Shown piece by piece: positions 45,472 to 53,497 of a stretch of DNA of 64,000 nucleotides. Origin of the DNA: Verrucomicrobiota bacterium. GTDB lineage: Bacteria; Verrucomicrobiota; Verrucomicrobiia; Limisphaerales; UBA9464. The stretch spans positions 1 to 64,000 of the forward strand of contig VHCX01000008.1 of the NCBI GenBank assembly GCA_016871615.1, read 5' to 3'. The position numbers and the translations under genes were made by a program. The notes below the pieces were generated by a model. The model saw only the letters and a list, made by a program, of their open reading frames with translations, ran no database searches and had not been told where the DNA came from. Numbering within the stretch: the first letter of the stretch is position 1; each line of letters begins with the position of its first letter.

Positions 45472-47676
45472 TCAAGGGGGTTGGGTCCATCGGTGGCGCA
45501 GTTCGAGGCGTCTGACCCATTCCCGGATTTGCGGATTCTGCATGCGCCGCAGAGCGGTCAAGCCCGAGGGGGGGCTGGAAGGTCGGTGCAGGGGATGTTG
45601 GCCTTCCATGGTGCCTCCCGCATTCGAGGACGGCGGTCCGGCCAGCCCGGCCAACAGGGCGGAGACTTTCCAGTCCGTCTCCGGCAGTCTTGAAACAAGG
45701 TCCACGGCCTGCTCGAGATCGGTGGCATCACCTGAGGCTCGGATACAGCCGGCAAGGCGTTCCACCCAGTGCGCGTGGCGATCCTGGGCGGGTCCGCAAT
45801 TGGGGTCGGTGATTAGTTGTTTGAGGAATGACAATTCTCTGCCGGCGAGTCCGCCGAGGGCGGCGTCTTCTAAGAGCACCGAGATCGGGTTGGAAAGGAG
45901 CACCGCACGCATGACCCCGTCGGCCTGAGTAGTCTTCGCCGAGCCGAGGCAGGCCAGCAGCGAAGGATGAGTCGCCCGTGGAAATGCCGCTGATCGCTGG
46001 AGGACCCAAGCGAGGGCCCCCTCACGGATCGGCCCGGGAGGTTGGTCTGCAGTGATTTGCAAGGCCGCCGACCTCACGGTCGTATCCGGATCATCCATCG
46101 CGATCCTGAGGATCTCGGACGTCAACCGTCCTTGTCCCTCGAGAGTCCACAAGGCCCGCAGGCGGATCGGTGCCGGCGTCGACTCCTGGTTTCCGACCAA
46201 CCGTTGGTGGTCCGAGACCCACTGCTCGAGGATTCTGGCGGATTTCGAAGACTCGTGTTCCACCATCCATCGCTGTGCGGCCTCGTTCCAAAAGCCGTTG
46301 TCACCGGTGAATCTCGGGGTGATCTCCCAGAGGCTGGGCACGTTGGCCAGTCGGGGTGTTGCTCGGGAGGCTTTCGACGCGGGAGCGATCCGCAGGATCC
46401 GGCCGGTGGACCGCGCTCCGGCGAACGGTCGAGCCCGTTTGGCCGCACCTCGTGGGCTCCTCGCATCCAGGAGTTTCATCGGGAACGCCGATCCGATGTC
46501 CGCGATGTACAGCGCGCCGTCCGGCCCGTTTTGAAGCTGGACCGGGGTAAAGTCATCATCGCCCAGACTCAAGAACAAGGCCGGCTCCCCTTCGGTCTTG
46601 GCTCCAATCGGTTCGGTATCGGGTGTCACCCGGTACTGGCGGATCATTCCATGCACCGAGTCACAAGCGAAGAGAGCGTTGCGGTACTGTGCGGGCAAGA
46701 GGTCGCCGCGATAGACCGTGGATCCGACCCGTGTAGCATCCCGCGAAGCGGCGGTGGCCTTGTGCGTTGAATCCGCTTGGGTTGGCTGTGAATCGATCGG
46801 GATTTTGTCGGGAACCGAAACAGCGGAGGTCTCTGGCTTGTGATTCGGATTGCGATTCAGAAACCGGTGCGGAACCGATTCGAAGCGGAACCATCCCCCG
46901 GTCGAAGCGTGGATCAGGCGCCCAGCCTCGTCGTGCCCCAAGAGGGTGTTCCATCCGGCCGGTAGGTGCTCTTGTGTCCAGTGTCCAGCGCGGCCCGGTG
47001 TCGCCCGGATGCGGAGACCCTGGCTGGGGCAATAGATCCAGTTGTCGAGGTTCGCAAAGATCGGCGGGGCCAGCCATCGGTCTTGCAAAGGGGCATCGCC
47101 AAAGCGGTTTGCCGGTTCGGATTCAATGCTGGCGATCGGCGTGCGGGTGTCGGAGCGCCCATCACCATCCAAGTCTTGGAGCCAGATCAGCCCCTCGATT
47201 TGGCTCACGTAAACGCCAGAGGGCTGGACCACGATCGAAGCGGGAAGGTCCAACTGGTCGTCAAAGACGATTCTCGCATCCATTCGACCATCGTTGTCGT
47301 TGTCGGTAAGGGTGACGATCCTCGCCGCTGCTCCTTGGGTCCCTGGTCTTCTCGATGTGCCCGCTGAGTTGTCGAAGTTCCCTTCAACCACCCACAGTCT
47401 GCCCCGGTGATCGAACTCCATGTGGACCGGATGCGTCACCAGGGGTGCGGCAGCCACGATCTCCATCGCGATTCCGTCGCGCAAAAACGTTCGGCCGGCA
47501 CTCTGGTGTTTTGAGTTTCCTAAAGAAGGTTGACTGGGTTTCTCCCCGATGCTTGAAGGCCTGACGGTTTCGTGAGCGCAGACAACCGTCGTGTCGAGGG
47601 TTTGGCACACCATCAACCCGCCGATCAGGGCGTGGCAGATCCTGCGGTTTAGAGAAAGCCAGGAGCGGCGTGGCAC
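45472..47676 (-). CDS. Membrane-bound-dehydrogenase-type beta-propeller protein without haem domain
   Basis: A 734-aa exported protein of the Verrucomicrobia/Planctomycetes 'putative membrane-bound dehydrogenase' type. The propeller region has GIAMEIVAAAPLVTHPVHME, FDHRGRLWVVEGNFDN, LTDNDNDGRMDARIVFDDQL, VYVSQIEGLIWLQDLDGDG and LQNGPDGALYIADIGS. A helical HEAT-like part follows (RLRALWTLEGQGRLTSEILR, VRSAALQITAD). The usual C-terminal cytochrome c (CxxCH) is absent, so it is shorter than typical relatives. The GTG at 47676 gives a plausible signal peptide (MPRRSWLSLNRRICHALIGG); the frame is open further upstream without conserved content. Confidence 0.8.
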   Translation of the reverse strand: MPRRSWLSLNRRICHALIGGLMVCQTLDTTVVCAHETVRPSSIGEKPSQPSLGNSKHQSAGRTFLRDGIAMEIVAAAPLVTHPVHMEFDHRGRLWVVEGNFDNSAGTSRRPGTQGAAARIVTLTDNDNDGRMDARIVFDDQLDLPASIVVQPSGVYVSQIEGLIWLQDLDGDGRSDTRTPIASIESEPANRFGDAPLQDRWLAPPIFANLDNWIYCPSQGLRIRATPGRAGHWTQEHLPAGWNTLLGHDEAGRLIHASTGGWFRFESVPHRFLNRNPNHKPETSAVSVPDKIPIDSQPTQADSTHKATAASRDATRVGSTVYRGDLLPAQYRNALFACDSVHGMIRQYRVTPDTEPIGAKTEGEPALFLSLGDDDFTPVQLQNGPDGALYIADIGSAFPMKLLDARSPRGAAKRARPFAGARSTGRILRIAPASKASRATPRLANVPSLWEITPRFTGDNGFWNEAAQRWMVEHESSKSARILEQWVSDHQRLVGNQESTPAPIRLRALWTLEGQGRLTSEILRIAMDDPDTTVRSAALQITADQPPGPIREGALAWVLQRSAAFPRATHPSLLACLGSAKTTQADGVMRAVLLSNPISVLLEDAALGGLAGRELSFLKQLITDPNCGPAQDRHAHWVERLAGCIRASGDATDLEQAVDLVSRLPETDWKVSALLAGLAGPPSSNAGGTMEGQHPLHRPSSPPSGLTALRRMQNPQIREWVRRLELRHRWTQPP

Positions 47677-47814
47677 GCGGAGAGAATGATCAGCAACCGT
47701 GGACTTCCACAATCCGGCGGAGATGCCAGCGGCGACTCCGCCCAGGCACTCTTCCCAACGGAGAAGATCCGGGCGGCCGATCCAGCAGATGGACCGTGCA
47801 TCGGAGCCCGACCC

Positions 47815-47850
47815 AAAAAACGCCGGACTCCCTCGGGAGTCCGGCATTTT
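47815..47850 (-). terminator. Terminator of the xylose-isomerase-like gene
   Basis: A 10-bp stem (gccggactcc / ggagtccggc) with loop ctcg, flanked by A6 on the left and T4 on the right, so on the minus strand it ends in six T residues, 50 bases past the isomerase stop. The core is the same as in the hairpin at 36068. The remaining bases of the 47677-47899 gap show no gene. Confidence 0.88.
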
Positions 47851-47899
47851 CCTGTCAGAGCCCAGACGCCTCGAGGGAAATTCCCGGGGCCCTCGGGCG

Positions 47900-48943
47900 T
47901 CAGCGGGTGCCCAGCAGGTGCTCGATGACCAGTTGGTCGAGGTCCTGGTAGTTGCGGGCGGCGATGAGTTGGGCGGCTTCCTTCTCGGGGTAGCTCTTGG
48001 CCTTGGCCAGAAGGTGCTCGAAGGTGCGGCGCGAGTTGGCCAAGTGCGACAGCCACTGGGCCTCGGCGGTGGTTCGGAAGGGATGCACGTCGAAGCAGAC
48101 ATACTCGCCCTTCTTGCCGTAGCCGTTGCGCTCGAGGGCACGGACCTGGTTGAAGGCCACGCGCAGGTTGGCCGAGCCGAAGGGCTTGTCTTGGTCGAAC
48201 TTCAGGCCGTTCTGATCGTTGAGGTGCAGCGACCAGAGCTTGCCGAACGACATGGCGAACTCGATCTCATCGGCCGGGTCGAGGCCGGCGAGGATGGCGT
48301 GGGCCGACTCGATGACGCAGCCGACCCGCTTGGGATCGCGGGTGTGCTGGGCGATGGCCAGGGCGTGCCCGGTGGTGGGCAGGTAGGCGTGATCCATCGG
48401 CTCGTTGGGCTTAGGCTCAATGGCCAGGCGGATCTTCTTGTCGTGCTTGAGCATCGCGTCGAAGGCCTCGACCAGCAGCTCGGTGGAACGCGCGCCCGAC
48501 TTGGACTCGCGCAGGTAGGTGCCTTCGCGGGCCAGCCAGAGCACCAAGATGTCGGTGCCCAACTCGCTGGCGATGTCGATGCTCTGGCGCGAGCGGTCGA
48601 TGGCGTAGCGGCGCAGCTTGGGATCGTTGCTGGTGTAGCCGCCGTCGATGGTCTGAGGGGCGAACCACAGGCGCGGGGCGACCATCTCGGCGGCGATGCC
48701 CTCGTTGTCGAGGCGCTTCTTGAGCGCCTTGGCCTCCTGGAGCACCTGCTTCGAGGGCTTCGAGTCGATGTCCGGCACGGCATCGTCGTCGTGGAACATC
48801 ATGGCGTCGAAGCCGAGGGTCTTCAGCTGGGCGAGCTTCCAGTCGAAGGATTCCTCGCGGCGGACGGTGGGGCCGTAGGGGTCCTGCCCCTGGCTGAAAT
48901 TCCACGGGCCAACACAGAAGCGGTATTGCGATTTCTTGGACAT
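47900..48943 (-). CDS. Xylose-isomerase-family TIM-barrel protein
   Basis: A 347-aa protein of the xylose isomerase superfamily. It opens YRFCVGPWNFSQGQDPYG and LKTLGFDAMMFHDDDAVP, and shows the metal-site motifs of true xylose isomerases: LAIEPKPNEP (Glu), CVIESAHAIL (Glu and His), LHLNDQNGLKFDQD (Asp residues) and CFDVHPFR (Asp). D-xylose or a related aldose is therefore a likely substrate, but no xylulokinase or xylose transporter is near, and the protein is about 40 residues shorter than class I xylose isomerases, so another sugar is possible. It is monocistronic with its own terminator and divergent from queE. Confidence 0.82.
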   Translation of the reverse strand: MSKKSQYRFCVGPWNFSQGQDPYGPTVRREESFDWKLAQLKTLGFDAMMFHDDDAVPDIDSKPSKQVLQEAKALKKRLDNEGIAAEMVAPRLWFAPQTIDGGYTSNDPKLRRYAIDRSRQSIDIASELGTDILVLWLAREGTYLRESKSGARSTELLVEAFDAMLKHDKKIRLAIEPKPNEPMDHAYLPTTGHALAIAQHTRDPKRVGCVIESAHAILAGLDPADEIEFAMSFGKLWSLHLNDQNGLKFDQDKPFGSANLRVAFNQVRALERNGYGKKGEYVCFDVHPFRTTAEAQWLSHLANSRRTFEHLLAKAKSYPEKEAAQLIAARNYQDLDQLVIEHLLGTR

Positions 48944-48990
48944 GGTCGGTAAGAGGAAACGGTGCCTCCGGGGCCCCCGCACGGCAATCG

Positions 48991-49012
48991 AGAACCCACG
49001 GAGAACCCACGG
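48991..49012. repeat. Two tandem copies of agaacccacgg
   Basis: An 11-base unit repeated twice in the 189-base divergent gap between the isomerase-family gene and queE. Nothing else recognisable is in that gap. Confidence 0.6.
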
Positions 49013-49132
49013 AGACTCCCCGGCGGCTCCAGCCCTCGGGTCCAAATGTCCACGATGGCGCCCCTGGTGGCCCCGGGTCCTGCCGAGAAGTGGTTCCTGT
49101 CCCCGTGCGGTCGGTCATGCTAGGGTCGGTCC

Positions 49133-49909
49133 GTGGCCGACACACTGGTTGTCAACGAAGTCTACCTGAGCCTGCAGGGTGAGAGCACCTTCGCGGGGCT
49201 TCCCTGCGTCTTCGTCCGCCTGACGGGTTGCCAGTTGCGATGCTCCTATTGCGACACGGCCTACGCCTTCACCGCGGGCAAGCGGCGCTCGCTCGACGAC
49301 ATCCGGGCGGAGGTGCACCGGTTAGCCGAGCCCTACCGGCATCCGGACGTCGCCCATTTTCCACCGGTGGTCAACGCCGGGGACGCCTCGGCCCAGCACA
49401 AGCTGCCGCTGGTGGAATTGACCGGGGGCGAACCCCTGCTTCAGCCCAATGCCGCCCGCCTCATGCAGTCGCTGGCCGACGATTGCTTCACCGTGCTGGT
49501 GGAGACCAGTGGCGCCCATGACATCTCGCCGCTCGACCCGAGGGTGCGGCGCATCATGGATCTCAAGTGCCCCAGCAGCGGCGAGTCGGCGCGCAACCGA
49601 TGGGAGAACATCCCCTACCTGCGGGCCACCGACGAGGTGAAGTTCGTCATCGGCACCCGCGAGGACTACGAGTGGGCCAAGGCCGTGATCCGCGACCAGC
49701 GGCTCGACCCGGTGTGCCCGATCCTCTTCTCATGGGTCGCCCCCCTGTCGGAGTCCCAACGGGACAAGTCCCTCAAGCCCGTGCCCAAGGGCCTGACCCC
49801 GATCACCCGGAGGGAACTGGTCGAGGCGATGGTCGCCGACCGGGTCCCGGCGAGGTTCCAGCTCCAGATGCACAAGTTCATCTGGCCCGCCGACGAGCGG
49901 GGCGTGTGA
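49133..49909 (+). CDS. queE: 7-carboxy-7-deazaguanine synthase
   Basis: Radical-SAM enzyme that contracts 6-carboxytetrahydropterin to CDG in queuosine synthesis. The 258-aa protein has the cluster Cys residues C33-x3-C37-x2-C40 in GCQLRCSYCDTAYAF, preceded by SLQGESTFAGLPCVFVR, and followed by VELTGGEPLLQ, VETSGAHDI and MDLKCPSSGE. The start is GTG at 49133; the first residues ADTLVVNEVYLSLQGES match the family. The stop overlaps the next start (TGATG). queC, queD and queF are not visible, and the co-transcribed genes are not queuosine genes. Confidence 0.94.
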   Translation: MADTLVVNEVYLSLQGESTFAGLPCVFVRLTGCQLRCSYCDTAYAFTAGKRRSLDDIRAEVHRLAEPYRHPDVAHFPPVVNAGDASAQHKLPLVELTGGEPLLQPNAARLMQSLADDCFTVLVETSGAHDISPLDPRVRRIMDLKCPSSGESARNRWENIPYLRATDEVKFVIGTREDYEWAKAVIRDQRLDPVCPILFSWVAPLSESQRDKSLKPVPKGLTPITRRELVEAMVADRVPARFQLQMHKFIWPADERGV

Positions 49910-51321
49910 TGAGCGATCCCATCCCAGACCGCACGTCCGAGACCCTCGGGAGGCTGCAGCGGTACGAATCGCGCAACATCACCTTCCTCGACCCCGGGGC
50001 CGGTTGGCCCGTCGTCTGGAAGCGTGCGCGTGGCTGCCGGGTGCAGGACGAGTCCGGCCGCTGGTACCTCGACCTGACCGCGGCCTTCGGGGTGGCAGCC
50101 GCGGGTCACGCCAACCCGGCGGTGGTGCGGGCCGGCCGCCGGCAGATGGGGGAACTGCTGCATGCCATGGGCGACGTGCATCCCCATGCCCTCAAGGGCC
50201 GTCTGGCGATGGAACTCAGCCGGCTCACCTTCGGCCGCTGGACCCGTCGGCGCGCCGGCCGCCCGGCGGGACCCGAGACCGGCAAGGTGATCTTCGGATG
50301 CTCGGGCTTCGAGGCGGTCGAGGCCGCATTGAAGACCGCGAGGCTGGCCACCGGAAGACCGGGTGTGATCGCCTTCCGGGGCGGCTACCATGGCGTCGGC
50401 TACGGGGCGCTGAACGCCACCGAGCGCGGCCACTTCCGCGATCCGTTCCGGGACCAGCTCCGGGAGTTCGGGCGCTTCGTCGACTTCCCCGGGGCCGGCC
50501 CGGACGATCCGTCGGGCCCGGCGACCGAGGCCTCCCTGGAGCGGGCCCTCGACGGGGCCAGGGCCCCGGGCGACATCGGCGCCATCATCGCCGAGCCCAT
50601 GCAGGCCCGGGGCGGCATCCGCATCCCGCCGCCCTGGTTCCTGCCCTGCCTGCGCCGGTGGGCCGACCGGCACGGGGCGCTGTTGATCCTCGACGAGATC
50701 TACACGGGGTTCGGGCGCACCGGGGCCTGGTTCGCCTGCGAGCATTCGGGCGTGGTGCCCGACCTCGTCTGCCTCGGCAAGGCCCTGACGGGTGGATTCC
50801 CGCTGAGCGCCTGCGTGGGTCGGGCCCGAGTCATGGATGCCTGGCCGGAGGCCATGGGCGAGGCCATCCACACCAGCACCTACCTCGGCCACCCGGTGGG
50901 CTGTGCGATGGCCCTGGCGCAGATCGCCGAGCTGAGGCGTCTCGATCTTCCCCGGCGCGCAGCCCGGATGGGGCGCCGGATCGAGGCCGGACTGCAGGCC
51001 TTGCAGCATCGGTTCCCCGACCGGGTGTCGCGGGTGTCGGCGGTGGGCCTGATGGCGGGGATTGCCTGGCGCCGTGCCGACGGTGGTCCGGACACCGCCC
51101 TTTCGGTCGACCTCATGCAGGAGGTGCTGCGGCGCGGCGTTCTCATGCTCCCGGAGGGCGAGCACTCCGAGGTCACCGGCATCACGCCGCCCCTGACCCT
51201 GACCGAGGCCCAGTGGGCGCAGGCCCTGCGTTGCCTGAACGGGGCGCTGGATCATCTGATCGGGGCCCGGATCTCGGCGTCGCCCCGGACGCGCGCCACC
51301 CCACGGAGGCCGCGCCGATGA
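49909..51321 (+). CDS. Class III PLP-dependent aminotransferase
   Basis: A 470-aa fold-type I aminotransferase of class III. The PLP-binding Lys is K291 in CLGKALTGGFPLSACVG, the cofactor Asp is in LLILDEIYTGFGRTG, and CSGFEAVEAALKTARLATGR with FRGGYHGVGYGAL forms the phosphate/ring site. 4-aminobutyrate, ornithine and diamine aminotransferases all look like this, so the substrate is open. It lies between queE (TGATG overlap) and rsmA (ATGA overlap); the operon gives no clue to its pathway. A basic C-terminal tail of about 20 residues is probably unstructured. Confidence 0.88.
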   Translation: MSDPIPDRTSETLGRLQRYESRNITFLDPGAGWPVVWKRARGCRVQDESGRWYLDLTAAFGVAAAGHANPAVVRAGRRQMGELLHAMGDVHPHALKGRLAMELSRLTFGRWTRRRAGRPAGPETGKVIFGCSGFEAVEAALKTARLATGRPGVIAFRGGYHGVGYGALNATERGHFRDPFRDQLREFGRFVDFPGAGPDDPSGPATEASLERALDGARAPGDIGAIIAEPMQARGGIRIPPPWFLPCLRRWADRHGALLILDEIYTGFGRTGAWFACEHSGVVPDLVCLGKALTGGFPLSACVGRARVMDAWPEAMGEAIHTSTYLGHPVGCAMALAQIAELRRLDLPRRAARMGRRIEAGLQALQHRFPDRVSRVSAVGLMAGIAWRRADGGPDTALSVDLMQEVLRRGVLMLPEGEHSEVTGITPPLTLTEAQWAQALRCLNGALDHLIGARISASPRTRATPRRPRR

Positions 51322-52187
51322 CCCTGAACGAGATGCGATCCTTGCTGGAGTCGCGAGGCATCCAGTTGACCAAGTCGCTGGGGCAGAACTTCCTCCACGA
51401 CGGCAACCAGTTGCGGCGGATCGTGACCGCCGCCGACCTCCAGCCCACCGACCGCGTCCTCGAGGTGGGTCCCGGCCTGGGTCCGCTGACGGGGCTGCTC
51501 CTGGCCCGGGCGGCCTCGGTGCTGGCCATCGAGAAGGACGCCCGCCTAGTGGCCGTGCTCCGGGAGCGCTTCGCCGGGGCGCTCTCCGGGGCGGGGCCGG
51601 GGTCGCTCGAGCTGCTCGAGGCCGATGCCCTGCGTTGGGTGGAGGAGAACCGACGCGACTGGAGCGACTGGAAGCTCGTGGCCAATCTGCCCTATTCGGT
51701 GGCCTCGCCATTGATGGTCGAGCTGGCCGAGGCCCCGATCCCTCCGCAACGGATGGTCGTCACCCTGCAGGCCGAGGTCGTGCAGCGCATCGCCGCCCCC
51801 ACCGACGGCGACGATTACGGCATCCTCACCCTGCTGCTCGGCTTGCGTTATCAGGTCCGGGAATGGTTCAGGATCCGGCGTGGATGCTTCCATCCGATCC
51901 CGGATGTGGACAGCGCCTGCATCAGCCTGGTGCGCCGTCCGGTTCCGCTGCTCGACGAGGAGGGTTCGAAGGTCTTCACTCGGCTGGTCAAGCGGGCCTT
52001 CTCCGAGCGGCGGAAGATGATGCTCAAGCTGCTCAAGACCCTGTGGCCACCCGAGTTGTTGCAGGACGCCTTCCAGCGGGTGGGGATCCTGCCCTCCGAA
52101 CGGGCCGAGAAGGTGTCCCTGGAGGGGTTCGTGGCCTTGGCGCGATGTCTGGGGGCCTCGTCCAAAGCGGTCGGTCCTCACTATTGA
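51318..52187 (+). CDS. rsmA: 16S rRNA dimethyladenosine transferase RsmA (KsgA)
   Basis: Dimethylates two adjacent adenosines near the 3' end of 16S rRNA during 30S assembly. The 289-aa protein has KSLGQNFLHDGNQLRRIV at the start, SAM motif I VLEVGPGLGPLTGLLL, EADALRW, the catalytic NLPYSVASPL motif, and VVTLQAEVVQRIAA then FHPIPDVDSACISLVRR. Full length for the family. Its ATG overlaps the aminotransferase stop (ATGA). A 126-base gap with no feature separates it from the STAS gene. Confidence 0.95.
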   Translation: MTLNEMRSLLESRGIQLTKSLGQNFLHDGNQLRRIVTAADLQPTDRVLEVGPGLGPLTGLLLARAASVLAIEKDARLVAVLRERFAGALSGAGPGSLELLEADALRWVEENRRDWSDWKLVANLPYSVASPLMVELAEAPIPPQRMVVTLQAEVVQRIAAPTDGDDYGILTLLLGLRYQVREWFRIRRGCFHPIPDVDSACISLVRRPVPLLDEEGSKVFTRLVKRAFSERRKMMLKLLKTLWPPELLQDAFQRVGILPSERAEKVSLEGFVALARCLGASSKAVGPHY

Positions 52188-52313
52188 CACAAAAGGTGAT
52201 CTCCCCGGAGCCCGCCCGAGGTTTGGCGGAATCCCCGTTGCCTCCGGTCCTAAAGTTCGCCGACGGTCTGCCGATAGGTGTGGGTTGAAGGGGATTGGAT
52301 CCCCGGTCCAGCG

Positions 52314-52616
52314 ATGAGAATCGAATCCTTTGGGAAGACCCTGGTGGTCAGCGGCATCGCCGTGCTGAATGCCAGCAATGCGGGCTCGTTTCGTGACAAT
52401 GTCCGGGCGTCGGTCCAGCCCCATCACACGCGGATCGGCATCGACATGTCGCTGATGCGGGCCATCGACAGCACGGGCCTCGGCGCGCTGGTCAGCGTCC
52501 ACCGCTTCATCACGTCGCGGCAGGGTCAGATCCGCCTGCTCAACCCGGTGCCCGTCGTCCAGAAGGTGCTCGAGTTGACCCAGCTCAGCCGGAATCTCGA
52601 AATCACCAAGGGCTGA
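52314..52616 (+). CDS. STAS-domain anti-sigma factor antagonist
   Basis: A 100-aa single STAS domain. It has the strand RIESFGKTLVVSG, the GIDMSLMRAIDSTGLGALVS core with the phosphorylatable Ser in D-S-T-G-L, and QIRLLNPVPVVQKVLELTQL. Such proteins bind an anti-sigma kinase in its unphosphorylated form to free a sigma factor. No kinase or phosphatase partner is nearby. The ATG at 52314 was preferred over an upstream start at 52278 that adds 12 unconserved residues. Convergent with the pilin-like gene at 52920. Confidence 0.88.
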   Translation: MRIESFGKTLVVSGIAVLNASNAGSFRDNVRASVQPHHTRIGIDMSLMRAIDSTGLGALVSVHRFITSRQGQIRLLNPVPVVQKVLELTQLSRNLEITKG

Positions 52617-52778
52617 GTTGAAGACGGGAAGGACGGGAAAGACCTTGGAGCAGCCATTGCCATGGACCAGAGGCCTGGCACGACGGGTTTTGCAGGTTGG
52701 ACGGAGGCCCAAGCGACCGATCCCGCCGTGGATTCAGGGTGGATGCCCAGGCTTGGGCGTTCTTCGGGTTCCGGTTTT

Positions 52779-52837
52779 GGCCCCGAGATTGGCCCCGAGA
52801 TTGGCCCCGAGATTAACCGGAGATTGGCCCCGAGTCT
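52779..52837. repeat. Tandem 12-base repeat ggccccgagatt
   Basis: Three exact head-to-tail copies at 52779-52814, then an 11-base spacer and a degenerate fourth copy at 52826-52837 (ggccccgagtct). It lies in the 303-base gap between convergent genes (52617-52919), in which I see no gene. Confidence 0.85.
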
Positions 52838-52919
52838 CGGATCCGCCAAGGGCCTTATTTGCCCGGGGAGATCATTCCCTCGCAATATCCCGCGGCGAAA
52901 GAGTTCCCGGGCAGTCCAC

Positions 52920-53321
52920 TCACCTCTCGTCGAGGGTGATCTGGCCGCCCGCCTCGATGTTGCGGATCTTGCTGGGCGTGGTGGCCGTGGGCCGGGAGGC
53001 GTCGGTGCAGTTGCCGATGTTGTAGGTCTCGCCCATGACGGAGTTGGGGAACTTGCCACCCTGGAAGTACGGGGCCAGCTCGTCGGGGCTCGGCTCGGCG
53101 GTGTCCGGCTTGCGGTTCTCGTTCTGCCAGGTGGTCTTGGCCAACTCGACGGCCTTCAGGTTCGCGAGGATCGCGTTGTATTTGCCGGTCTCCATGAACT
53201 TCCGCACGTTGGGCACGGCGATCATCGTCAGGAGCCCGACGATCATCACGGCGATCATGACCTCGACGAGGGTGAAGGCGGCCCGGAAGGTCGCCCGGCT
53301 GAAATGCTTTCGCGTGTTCAT
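52920..53321 (-). CDS. Small type II secretion-like pseudopilin
   Basis: A 133-aa pseudopilin. The leader (MNTRKHFSRATFRA) ends in Ala rather than the usual Gly at the processing site (AA^FTLVEVMIAVMIVGLL), with Glu at +5 and a hydrophobic helix, then KFMETGKYNAILANLKAVEL and a short globular part ending ITLDER. Unlike the two long H-X9-DG pseudopilins in this window it is PulG/GspG-like in size. The ATG at 53321 was preferred; longer in-frame starts add low-complexity sequence. It is divergent from zwf. Confidence 0.85.
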   Translation of the reverse strand: MNTRKHFSRATFRAAFTLVEVMIAVMIVGLLTMIAVPNVRKFMETGKYNAILANLKAVELAKTTWQNENRKPDTAEPSPDELAPYFQGGKFPNSVMGETYNIGNCTDASRPTATTPSKIRNIEAGGQITLDER

Positions 53322-53497
53322 GGCGGCGGAGATCGTCATCTTGGGGTTGCAACACCGGCCCGGGCGATTGGTTGCTGCGGGCCGGCCACGGTGCGAATGA
53401 AAGCCTCGCGGGGGCCGGTCGGCAAGTCGGGGCACGTGACGATCGTCCATTGGGCGGTTGCCGAGCCGGGCATGCTCTCCCACTCTTGGCTCGCCGT

